DNA of 19,647 bases, from the NCBI GenBank assembly GCA_020847355.1, contig JADLCG010000045.1, positions 1 to 19,647 on the forward strand. The letters are read 5' to 3'. A model generated the notes under the pieces. It did not search any database, had not been told where the DNA came from, and worked only from the letters and a program-made list of their open reading frames with translations. A program made the translations under genes and the position numbers. Shown here piece by piece: positions 13,532-19,647 of this stretch. Source of the DNA: Anaerolineales bacterium (GTDB taxonomy: Bacteria > Chloroflexota > Anaerolineae > Anaerolineales > Villigracilaceae). Position 1 is the stretch's first letter, and each line of letters starts with the position of its first letter.

Positions 13532-15775
13532 TTACCCAGCCAAACTGACGATGAAGTGCAGGATGCGCCAATATAAATTGTAAACCGGCGTGGGCCAGCC
13601 GCTGGAAGGTAAAACCGGCGGGAAGGATGTTTTTGCATTCGGCTCGTCAAAGCGATTGTCCGTTCCGCTTCCGTCCCAAATAATGTCAAAGCCGCTTCCC
13701 AGCATATCTTTGACGAATTTATCGGCATCGTAGCCGTTGTTTTCGTAAATATTATCGTGGATGTAGTTGTATTCCGGGTTGGGACCTACGTCAATTTCTT
13801 CCGCCGAAAAGCCAATCGTCAAATTGAACATTGCCAGCCCGCCGCTTTTGTTGCCGCGCATGGTGTTGTTGTAAACTTCCACATGATCGGCGGCGAGAAT
13901 CAACATGCCGGTGCCGGGCGGAATGAGCGATACCGCCGAGCCGGGCTTGCCAAAGTTTGCGCCGTTATTATTTTCAACGATGTTGTCGTGAACTTTAGTG
14001 TAAAGCGAAACTTTGGAGGGCAATTGCGGAAGCAGGTCAATGAAAATGCCGATGGTGTTATCGTGCGCGTAATTGTTATAGACTTCGCCGTTGACCGTGT
14101 TTTCCAATTCCACGCCGACGACGTTGCCATAAGTGAGCGTATCGCGGATGACCACATTTTCAGATTTGCCCGCATACACGGCGGCGTCGTTCATTAGCGT
14201 AGCTTCAATTCGTTCGATCAATACGTCCGTACAGCGCACGGGGTAAACGCCATACACGCCGGTATTTTCAATATACATATCGTGCAAGTAAACGTTCTTT
14301 GCGCCTTCAACCAATACGCCGTTGCTGGTGAAATTTTTGACGGCGAAGAAACCCATCTCGAAATCATTGCCCGAAGCGATCACCCCGTCTGCGCCGATGT
14401 TATCGCCTTCGATGACGGGCCATTCGCCTTTGGCGTTGGGAATGCCGAGGAATTTGATATTGCTCACGTCAATCACAATGTGTTCGCGGTAAATCCCATA
14501 AGGGACTTGAATCGTATCGCCGGGCAAGGCTTGATCCACCACAGATTGAATCGTTTGTCCTGTTTTGACTTTTAAGACCTGCGGCTCGCGCGGCGCCGAA
14601 GCTGATTCTGGTTCTGCAACATTCATCTCGCTGACAATTTCCCGCGCCGGATTCTCCGCGATTTTCACCACCGGCAAACCAGAAGGCACGGCGGTTGGAA
14701 TTTTGGGCATGTGGCTTTCGTCGGTGAGCGCGTAGAGAAAGGCGATTAAGTCTGATTTTTCTTGCTTGGTCAATTCAAAGCCGAGGACGTGCATATCCAT
14801 ATTCTCTACGCCGGTTGCGCGTCCGCCGCCTTTGGCGTAAAAATCAATCACTTCTTCCAACGTAGCGAAGATTCCGTTGTGCATATATGGAGCAGTCAGC
14901 GCGATGTTGCGTAAAGTTGGCGCTCTGAATGCGCCGTCTAAACTTTCGCTTTCAATTTCTTTGCGCCCGGCATCATGGGCTTGATTGGGCAGATCAGGCA
15001 CGCCGATTACGGAGAATGAATCGTCCGCAAATGTGGGCGCGGAATGACATTCAAAACAGCGCGTGCCAGCCGAGCGGAAGATGCCCAGTCCGCGGCGCTG
15101 GGCGGGGGTGAGGGCGTTCACTTCGCCTTTGGCATATTTGTCAAAAGGGGAGTTGGCGCTGATCAATGTCCGTTCAAATGCGGCGAGCGCAGATTGCACA
15201 TTTTGATAAGTGACCGCGTCCGCGCTTCCAAACGCTTTTTCAAACAGCTTCACATATTCGGGAATATCTTTGAGCTTTTTCTCAATTTCCGCTGGCGCGC
15301 TAGCCATTTCATCCGGGCTGGTGATTGGCGTGTTGGTTTGTTCTTCCAGCGAGTTGATCCGCCCATCCCAAAAGAAACTCGTGTTATAAGCCACATTCCA
15401 GAGACTCATCGCGCTTCGGTGCAAAGTAGTTCCGTTGTTCCCAACCGCCAGACCTTTGCCATCCGTGAAGCCCAAGCCCGGGTTGTGGCATGAGGCGCAG
15501 GACATGTCATTGTTTTGCGAGAGGATCGGGTCAAAGAAAAGGAGGCGCCCAAGTTCCACTTTATCCGGGTTGGAGAGATTCGCGTCCGTCTCATTGCTGG
15601 GCGGAAAGGCGCGGTCGAGTCCGCTCCAGGCAGGCTCGACACTGCTGGAACCCGCGCCCCATTTTTCCTGCGGCAAAATTTCGTCATGCGGGAGCGGGGC
15701 AAACGCGCCATATATTGCGCCGACCAGTAACAGCGCGCCCAAACTGATGAAAATACGTTTTATCCAAATTTTCAT
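13532..15775 (-). CDS. Di-heme cytochrome c peroxidase/MauG-type enzyme fused to a parallel beta-helix domain
   Basis: The 747-aa protein has an N-terminal membrane anchor (about 6-26). Residues 50-355 are a CcpA/MauG-type di-heme module: heme motifs C93-A-S-C96-H97 and C240-F-E-C243-H244, with LGRLLFFDPILS, SLWNVAYNTSFFWDGRINSL and LRNIALTAPYMHNG in the expected order. Met298 in PYMHNG is the likely axial-ligand candidate. After a Pro/Glu-rich linker (356-398), residues 399-720 form a right-handed parallel beta-helix, starting TGQTIQSVVDQALPGDTIQVPYGIY and carrying many N-x-x-x-N/D turns, including PPGTGMLILAADHVEVYNNTMRGN. Total length is about twice that of a normal peroxidase. Peroxide reduction or oxidative modification of a substrate held by the beta-helix is inferred. 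AAGGAG precedes the ATG; the cytochrome gene ends 17 bp upstream. The reading frame is uninterrupted. Confidence 0.9.
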   Translation of the reverse strand: MKIWIKRIFISLGALLLVGAIYGAFAPLPHDEILPQEKWGAGSSSVEPAWSGLDRAFPPSNETDANLSNPDKVELGRLLFFDPILSQNNDMSCASCHNPGLGFTDGKGLAVGNNGTTLHRSAMSLWNVAYNTSFFWDGRINSLEEQTNTPITSPDEMASAPAEIEKKLKDIPEYVKLFEKAFGSADAVTYQNVQSALAAFERTLISANSPFDKYAKGEVNALTPAQRRGLGIFRSAGTRCFECHSAPTFADDSFSVIGVPDLPNQAHDAGRKEIESESLDGAFRAPTLRNIALTAPYMHNGIFATLEEVIDFYAKGGGRATGVENMDMHVLGFELTKQEKSDLIAFLYALTDESHMPKIPTAVPSGLPVVKIAENPAREIVSEMNVAEPESASAPREPQVLKVKTGQTIQSVVDQALPGDTIQVPYGIYREHIVIDVSNIKFLGIPNAKGEWPVIEGDNIGADGVIASGNDFEMGFFAVKNFTSNGVLVEGAKNVYLHDMYIENTGVYGVYPVRCTDVLIERIEATLMNDAAVYAGKSENVVIRDTLTYGNVVGVELENTVNGEVYNNYAHDNTIGIFIDLLPQLPSKVSLYTKVHDNIVENNNGANFGKPGSAVSLIPPGTGMLILAADHVEVYNNTMRGNKSGGLAMFNLTIGFSAEEIDVGPNPEYNYIHDNIYENNGYDADKFVKDMLGSGFDIIWDGSGTDNRFDEPNAKTSFPPVLPSSGWPTPVYNLYWRILHFIVSLAG

Positions 15776-15792
15776 ATCTGCTCCTTTAGAAT

Positions 15793-16173
15793 TTATTTTA
15801 ACGTCATCAAAAATGCGACTAGCGCGTTCATTTCTTCATTGGTGAGTTGCTTGGCAAAATTGGCGATCATAATGTTGGTGAAACCTTCGACAACATAATC
15901 GCCCGGGCGTAAGATGGAAAGCTGAATATATTCCTCGGCAGTTTGCCCGGGGACGCGCGTCTCTGCGCGCGTGGCAATCCCGTACAAAGACGGACCGATG
16001 ATGATTGTATCCGGCACGAGCGCGTGACAAGTGGCGCAATGCCCATTAAACACTTTTTGACCCTGCGCCGCGAGCGCGTCTAAGGTTGGCGTCGGCGCCG
16101 GGGTGGCGGCAGTGGCGCAAGCGGTGAGGCTCATTAACATCAGCGCTAAAATAAAATGAAATATTTTTTTCAT
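15793..16173 (-). CDS. Lipoprotein mono-heme cytochrome c
   Basis: From the ATG at 16173 the product is 126 aa. A lipoprotein signal (1-18) ends LMSLTAC, with Cys19 the lipidation site, followed by an Ala/Thr/Pro linker. The heme motif is C46-A-T-C49-H50 and Met102 (NIMIANFAKQLT) is the likely sixth ligand, as in class I cytochromes. It would be tethered to the outer face of the membrane and probably passes electrons to or from the di-heme peroxidase encoded 17 bp downstream. A TTG at 16185 in the same frame would add four residues and destroy the normal MKK-type signal start; it is not preferred. The ribosome site is weak (GGGAAA). Confidence 0.9.
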   Translation of the reverse strand: MKKIFHFILALMLMSLTACATAATPAPTPTLDALAAQGQKVFNGHCATCHALVPDTIIIGPSLYGIATRAETRVPGQTAEEYIQLSILRPGDYVVEGFTNIMIANFAKQLTNEEMNALVAFLMTLK

Positions 16174-16206
16174 ATATTTTCCCAAATACTGGTTTTGAAT
16201 TCATAA

Positions 16207-16212
16207 ATTATA
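16207..16212 (-). promoter_or_regulatory. -10 box for the cytochrome/peroxidase/HAMP operon
   Basis: TATAAT reads on the minus strand from 16212 to 16207. A start near 16200 would leave about 27 nt before the ATG at 16173. No good -35 was found at 16-18 bp, so an activator may be needed, which is speculative. Confidence 0.5.
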
Positions 16213-16262
16213 CCGTTCAATGCCGTAGCCCATTTGGGGGAGTTTATACGGGGTTCTGAAAT

Positions 16263-16289
16263 CTCTCTGTGGACTCTGCGCTCTCTGTG
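16263..16289. repeat. 9-bp-period degenerate repeat (three units)
   Basis: Three consecutive 9-mers are seen: CTCTCTGTG (16263-16271), GACTCTGCG (16272-16280) and CTCTCTGTG (16281-16289), followed by GTGAAA. On the other strand one frame reads His-Arg-Glu-like triplets, a pattern I recall as an interspersed non-coding repeat in several bacterial phyla, sometimes mis-annotated as a protein. It lies between the divergent cytochrome operon and the DUF6159 gene. Function is unknown. Confidence 0.6.
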
Positions 16290-16351
16290 GTGAAAGGCTC
16301 TTTAGCCCATCCCTTTAGACGCTTCCGTTTCAAAATTGTTGCATCTATTTT

Positions 16352-16359
16352 GCTATAAT
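16352..16359 (+). promoter_or_regulatory. Extended -10 promoter of the DUF6159 gene
   Basis: TG-C-TATAAT places the TG dinucleotide of an extended -10 at 16351-16352 and a perfect hexamer at 16354-16359. No clear -35 is present, which is usual for extended -10 promoters. A start near 16366 leaves about 26 nt with AAGGAG at 16378-16383. Confidence 0.6.
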
Positions 16360-16391
16360 ATGCGTATTGGTATTGAAAAGGAGATTGACCT

Positions 16392-17291
16392 ATGCAAAGT
16401 CTTTCACGCGGTTGGAATTTTCTAAAACAGGCTTGGGGCATGGCTTTTAAAGATAAAGACCTGCTCAAACCCTCAATTTACGCTTTAGTGGTAGGTATGA
16501 TTATTTCGCTCATCGGTATCGTCCCAATCATTCTCGTGGCGGTGACTATCGGAGATAGTCAGGCTGGGCGCATCGTTATGGGCGGGTTGGGCGTAATTCT
16601 CATGTTCGTTCAATTTACGGTCACTTATATTTTTTCGGCTATGACCATTCACTTAATTTACGGCTATCTAACCAAAGGCGACGCCCGCATGGACGAAGCC
16701 TGGGCAATTGTGCGCCGTGATTTTTTTGACATCCTCACCCTTGCGGCAGTTTCAACTTTGGTAGGTATGCTTCGCAACGCCGCGCAAAACAATCGCCGAA
16801 ATAATGTTTTCGCCGGCATCCTCCGCACGGCGTTGCGAGCGGTAGAAGCGTTATGGACCGAAGCGGCTTTGCTCGTTTTACCCGCGATGGTCATTGACGA
16901 CCTCAACCTCAAAGATAGCTTGGCGCGCATTGTCAAGATCACCAAAGAAAATTTCCTGTTGGTGGGCATCAGCTTTGTTGGCGTGCGTTGGGTCACCGGC
17001 TTAATTGGCTTTATTGGCGGCGTGATCGGCTTGGTCCTCGCCGTAGCAGTAGGCGGCGGAATCGCTTACTTGGGCGGCGCTAGCACGGCGCTGATCATTG
17101 TCGGCGTAGCGGTTGGCGCGTTGATTTTCTTCTCAATCATCATGTTGATCAGCCTGTTCACCTCCTACACCACTACGGCTTATCACACCTGCCTTTATAT
17201 CTGGGCGCGGGATGTGGAGAAAGCTCACGTTGAGGGCCGCGTGGAATCAAAAGTTACGGCTCCTGCCCCGCTCGCGGCGGTTTTGGCGTAA
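16392..17291 (+). CDS. DUF6159-type multi-pass membrane protein
   Basis: The 299-aa protein has about five long hydrophobic segments: roughly 30-52, 58-92, a shorter one near 112-125, 192-228 and 232-262. The opening SRGWNFLKQAWGMAFKDKDLLKPS and the pattern of helices fit the DUF6159 family, whose function is unknown. The middle (130-170) is basic and then rich in Ala/Leu, and the C-terminus is a short polar tail. The ATG at 16392 has AAGGAG 8 nt upstream. The phosphoribosyltransferase gene begins 29 bp after its stop and is probably cotranscribed. The family assignment is from recall; the membrane character is direct. Confidence 0.75.
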   Translation: MQSLSRGWNFLKQAWGMAFKDKDLLKPSIYALVVGMIISLIGIVPIILVAVTIGDSQAGRIVMGGLGVILMFVQFTVTYIFSAMTIHLIYGYLTKGDARMDEAWAIVRRDFFDILTLAAVSTLVGMLRNAAQNNRRNNVFAGILRTALRAVEALWTEAALLVLPAMVIDDLNLKDSLARIVKITKENFLLVGISFVGVRWVTGLIGFIGGVIGLVLAVAVGGGIAYLGGASTALIIVGVAVGALIFFSIIMLISLFTSYTTTAYHTCLYIWARDVEKAHVEGRVESKVTAPAPLAAVLA

Positions 17292-17320
17292 GCGGCATTC
17301 GCCACGCTGAAAGCGACTTC

Positions 17321-17836
17321 ATGGCTCCCCAAACCCCACGCGGAGAAATTATCACTTGGCAAGAAGTGGACAAGTTGATTGATCACCTTGTCCCGCAATT
17401 CAAACGCGAATTTACCGCGATGGTGATGATCACGCGCGGCGGAATCGTCCCCGGCGGATTGCTCGCCGAGGCGATGGATATTACGCACATCCTCACTGCG
17501 GCAGTGGATTTCCCCGCCCAAATTGAGAGCCAAAAATCTTCGGCATTTATGGCTTGGCCCGAATTCATCCAATTCCCGGCGGATGATAAATTGCGCGGCC
17601 GCCCAACCTTGATCGTAGATGATGTTTGGGGTTCAGGGCGCACGATCACTGCCGTGAAGAATCGCGTTTCGGCGGCGGGCGGTTTCCCTGAAACTTGCGT
17701 CTTGCATTTCAATCCATATCGCAGTTTGTTTGGCAGTTTCCGTCCGGATTACTACGCCGCCACAACTGACGCTTACATCGTTTACCCATGGGAAGTGAAT
17801 CGCGGCGCAGATCGCGTTTTGCTTGGCGAAGTATAG
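17321..17836 (+). CDS. Type I phosphoribosyltransferase
   Basis: The 171-aa protein has the PRPP-binding loop D100-D-V-W-G-S-G-R-T108 after a hydrophobic strand (PTLIVDD), and the upstream VMITRGGIVPGGLLAEAM strand-loop (35-52) of the type I fold. It is closest in pattern to xanthine/hypoxanthine-type enzymes of purine salvage, but the specificity loop is not diagnostic and the substrate is left open. It ends with YPWE (154-157), a motif seen in the C-terminal part of related phosphoribosyltransferases. The ribosome site before ATG 17321 is weak. It lies 29 bp after the DUF6159 gene and ends at a strong terminator. Confidence 0.88.
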   Translation: MAPQTPRGEIITWQEVDKLIDHLVPQFKREFTAMVMITRGGIVPGGLLAEAMDITHILTAAVDFPAQIESQKSSAFMAWPEFIQFPADDKLRGRPTLIVDDVWGSGRTITAVKNRVSAAGGFPETCVLHFNPYRSLFGSFRPDYYAATTDAYIVYPWEVNRGADRVLLGEV

Positions 17837-17854
17837 CGATAATAAAAACTTAAT

Positions 17855-17895
17855 CTAAAAAGCAACCTGCTTTTTTCAAGCAGGTTGCTTTTTAT
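17855..17895. terminator. Bidirectional terminator between convergent genes
   Basis: AAAAAGCAACCTGC (17857-17870) pairs perfectly with GCAGGTTGCTTTTT (17880-17893), a 14-bp stem that can add two A-T pairs within the loop. The A-run on the left and T-run on the right allow termination of both the phosphoribosyltransferase and the DUF6174 transcripts. Confidence 0.92.
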
Positions 17896-17906
17896 TTGCT
17901 CTCGAT

Positions 17907-18356
17907 CTATTTCAAAACTTGGAAGTTTAAAACTTCAACCGAGAGTTCGTCGTCCACTGCGTCCTGGATGAAATCAAAAAAGATTTGTGCTGGGTAGCCG
18001 TAGGTTGGGTCATAGGTCACGGTGATTTCGTCCGCCTGACCGTTGAACCCCGCCTCCAAACGCGGGAAGAGCCGCTCAATTGTCCCGTAAGTGAAAAAAG
18101 TTTCGTAGCTCGGGTCGCTTGGCTGGACGGCGGCGCCGCTGGCGGAAATCATTGAAACGATCTCGCCGTTTTGAACTTCGATCTTCAAAGGCATTTCATC
18201 GCTGAAAGCGCAAAAGCAACTGAGGTTAAGCTCAAAACTATAGCGGGTTATTTTTGCAGATTGCCAGATTTGTTCATTTTGCTTCAATTCATTTACGGCT
18301 TTTGAAGAACAGGCGGTTAGGACGATGGTCGTTAGTAGAAGAATAATTTTTTTCAT
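17907..18356 (-). CDS. DUF6174 lipoprotein
   Basis: The 149-aa protein has a short lipoprotein signal (IVLTAC, Cys16). The mature part begins with a helix containing IWQSAKITRYSFELNLSCFC, where the C47-x-C49 pair after a Y-S-F-E-L strand is the feature by which I recognise DUF6174. A small beta domain follows, with KIEVQNGEIVSM, an acidic helix and the end VTYDPTYGYPAQIFFD. The function of the family is unknown; the vicinal cysteines could form a disulfide or bind metal. AAGGAGCG precedes the ATG at 18356. It follows the PCu(A)C gene by 62 bp on the same strand, so cotranscription is possible. Its message ends at the bidirectional terminator. Confidence 0.83.
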   Translation of the reverse strand: MKKIILLLTTIVLTACSSKAVNELKQNEQIWQSAKITRYSFELNLSCFCAFSDEMPLKIEVQNGEIVSMISASGAAVQPSDPSYETFFTYGTIERLFPRLEAGFNGQADEITVTYDPTYGYPAQIFFDFIQDAVDDELSVEVLNFQVLK

Positions 18357-18418
18357 AGCGCTCCTTGTATTTTTTCTTGACGTTAGAAGCGCGCAAGAAG
18401 TTCCCGCCGTACTTGGGC

Positions 18419-18889
18419 TTAATGATTCATATCCATCTCGGCGTTATCCATCACTGGCACAGTGAGCGTTAGATCGGCATGGCGCTGGAAATGCAAAGTG
18501 AGAGAAATTTCATCGCCCGCCTTCAAATCGCGCGTTAATCCGAGAACCATGAAATGATAACCGCCGGGCGCAAATTCTACTTCTCCGTTGGCGGGCAGTT
18601 CTACCGTCTCTTGCATGGTCATGCTCATCACATCGTTGGCGTCCATTTGCGAAAGGTGAATTTCCACCGAGTTAGCCGCATCTGCGGACGCTCCAATTAA
18701 TGCGTCCGCTTCTGCGGAACGATTGTAGAGAAATAAATAGACGGCTGTATTGTTGCCCTTGGCGGCGGAACGCGCCCAATAATCGTGCGCGCCGATTTCT
18801 TCAGGGTGAGCGTGCATCGCCTGACCAGAAGCGCAGGCGCTTAGCAAAACTGCCCCAATTGATAATAAACTAATCGCTAACTTTCTCAT
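18419..18889 (-). CDS. PCu(A)C-type periplasmic copper chaperone lipoprotein
   Basis: PCu(A)C proteins deliver Cu(I) outside the membrane, classically to the CuA site of cytochrome oxidase. The product is 156 aa with lipoprotein signal LLSAC (Cys19). The copper-site residues are H78, M90, H112 and M114. M90 and H112 have the canonical 21-residue spacing, and the H-x-M end (YHFMVLGL) is intact. The first spacing, H78 to M90, is 11 rather than 10 residues, a one-residue insertion. Both ends are Met/His-rich (AMHAH near 24-28, MDNAEMDMNH at the C-terminus), suggesting extra metal sites. Two ATGs are adjacent (18892 and 18889). The second sits 6 nt after AGGA and is preferred; the first has a gap of only 3. 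No oxidase gene is in the window. Confidence 0.9.
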   Translation of the reverse strand: MRKLAISLLSIGAVLLSACASGQAMHAHPEEIGAHDYWARSAAKGNNTAVYLFLYNRSAEADALIGASADAANSVEIHLSQMDANDVMSMTMQETVELPANGEVEFAPGGYHFMVLGLTRDLKAGDEISLTLHFQRHADLTLTVPVMDNAEMDMNH

Positions 18890-18926
18890 CATATTTCCTT
18901 TATTGTTCCATATTTTTTTGACTTAA

Positions 18927-18968
18927 AACCTACAACCTGAAACCTACAACCTGCAACCTGAACCCTAC
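18927..18968. repeat. Six tandem 7-bp units, telomere-like
   Basis: Units read AACCTAC, AACCTGA, AACCTAC, AACCTGC, AACCTGA, ACCCTAC (18927-18968). The last unit overlaps the stop codon of the SbcC-type gene (18965-18967). The array fills most of the gap between that gene and the copper chaperone gene. The period of exactly 7 resembles short tandemly repeated sequences known from filamentous cyanobacteria. Confidence 0.8.
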
Positions 18969-19647
18969 ACAACCTTCACGCTACTTCCGTTCTCAGTCTT
19001 TTCCACCTCAATCCGATTTGGAAATGCATCTTTGAGTTCGTCCAAATGCGTGATCACTAGAATCTTTTCAAAATCGTGTCTGACCAAATTGATCGCTTCT
19101 ACAAGGCGCTGGCGACCTTGCGCGTCCTGTGAGCCGAAGCCTTCGTCAATTACCAGCGTTTGCAAGCGCGCGCCTTTTCTTTGCGCCAAAATTTCCGAGA
19201 GCGCCAGCCGAATCGCAAAGTTGACGCGAAAGGCTTCGCCGCCGGAATACATTTCATAATCGCGCGCGCCAGACGAATCGCTGATTTGAATCTCCAGCGT
19301 TTCTCTCAAATCTTCGCGTTTCTCATCTTTATACTTGGCTTGCGTCACAAAGCGGATGGACATTTTGCCGTCGCTTAAGCGCTCCAGCAAGTCGTTGGCT
19401 TTTTGTTCAATTTGCGGCAAGGCTTGTTCGATCAATAAAGCCGGCACGCCGTCTTTGCCAAATGCCCGCTCTAAATTTTTATGGCGGTTGATAGTTTGCT
19501 TTAATTCTTCGCGCTGGGTTTCATAATCCGCTTTGCGCGCGCGTTGCGTTTCAAGCGCTTTTACTTTTTGCTCTGCGCCGCCCAATTCGCCGCGGATTTG
19601 ATTTTCATCCTCGCGCAAGGTAAATAATTTATCTTCCGCTTCTTGCA
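18965..19647 (-). CDS. sbcC: SbcC/Rad50-family DNA repair ATPase, C-terminal part (cut by window edge)
   Basis: SbcC with SbcD (Mre11-like) processes DNA ends and hairpins. Only about 227 C-terminal residues are visible; the frame stays open to the right edge, so the N-terminus is outside the window. The visible part begins in the returning coiled coil (EAEDKLFTLREDENQ to about residue 80), with a conserved GKDGVPALLIEQALPQIEQKAN junction. The C-terminal ATPase lobe follows: ABC signature YSGGEAFRVNFAIRLALSE, Walker B LQTLVIDEGFGSQD and the H-loop VITHLDEL. The central zinc-hook is not in the window. A TTG at 19618 looks like a start only because the sequence is truncated. The gene ends in TAG inside the heptad repeat. 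The partner sbcD should lie beyond the right edge. Confidence 0.9.
   Translation of the reverse strand, partial: QEAEDKLFTLREDENQIRGELGGAEQKVKALETQRARKADYETQREELKQTINRHKNLERAFGKDGVPALLIEQALPQIEQKANDLLERLSDGKMSIRFVTQAKYKDEKREDLRETLEIQISDSSGARDYEMYSGGEAFRVNFAIRLALSEILAQRKGARLQTLVIDEGFGSQDAQGRQRLVEAINLVRHDFEKILVITHLDELKDAFPNRIEVEKTENGSSVKVV

Noticed and set aside
13757..14197. 146-aa open frame on the plus strand opposite the peroxidase-beta-helix gene
   Set aside because: It is antisense to a well-supported gene with clear heme and beta-helix motifs, shows no recognisable domain, and has no ribosome site.
17..16200. 13-base match ACTGGTTTTGAAT at 18-30 and 16188-16200
   Set aside because: A 13-mer match within a window of this size is expected by chance, and the flanks do not match.
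16244..16468. 74-aa minus-strand frame covering the 9-bp repeat and the DUF6159 promoter
   Set aside because: It runs through a promoter, a ribosome site and the start of a real gene; its Thr/Glu-rich part only reflects the repeat.
18927..18968. Heptad array considered as a CRISPR or attachment site
   Set aside because: The period is 7 bp with no spacers, no cas genes and no integrase nearby, so it is a simple tandem repeat.

Overview
The window reads as ordinary chromosome from a Chloroflexota bacterium, most likely class Anaerolineae. This is an inference from gene content and style: DUF3054 and DUF6159 membrane proteins, a clostripain-type protease behind a signal anchor, several lipoproteins with Thr/Pro-rich linkers, a DUF6174 lipoprotein, and base composition near 50% GC. 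No rRNA, tRNA, CRISPR array, insertion sequence or phage gene was found. Coding density is high and no stretch above about 220 bases lacks a gene.

Layout. 1-2630 (+): greA behind a clear promoter and a leader with two hairpins, its terminator, then lysS and a small DUF3054 membrane protein. 2682-4461 (+): a tight three-gene operon of ECF sigma factor, membrane anti-sigma factor and NUDIX hydrolase, closed by a strong bidirectional terminator. 4541-6691 (-): an anchored C11 protease with its own promoter. 6848-8816 (+): two related exported proteins, one with a single copy and one with two copies of the same domain. 8834-9658 (+): a MEMO/AmrB-family protein, abutting a convergent small membrane protein (9660-10022, -). 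10066-12483 (+): priA, divergent from that gene across a shared palindromic -10 box and abutting the next convergent gene. 12485-16173 (-): a three-gene operon of lipoprotein cytochrome c, a di-heme peroxidase fused to a parallel beta-helix domain, and an orphan Cache/HAMP membrane sensor. 16392-17836 (+): a DUF6159 membrane protein and a phosphoribosyltransferase. 17907-19647 (-): a DUF6174 lipoprotein, a PCu(A)C copper chaperone, and the 3' end of an SbcC/Rad50-type gene that leaves the window.

The region mixes core information processing (transcript cleavage, lysyl-tRNA charging, replication restart, DNA repair) with envelope and redox functions. The most unusual unit is the cytochrome/peroxidase-beta-helix/HAMP operon, which looks like an extracytoplasmic heme-redox device with an attached membrane sensor. 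At the DNA level, three genes have a -10 box exactly 6 nt before the ATG and no Shine-Dalgarno, which predicts leaderless mRNAs. Other genes here carry clear AAGGAG-type sites, so both initiation modes appear to coexist.
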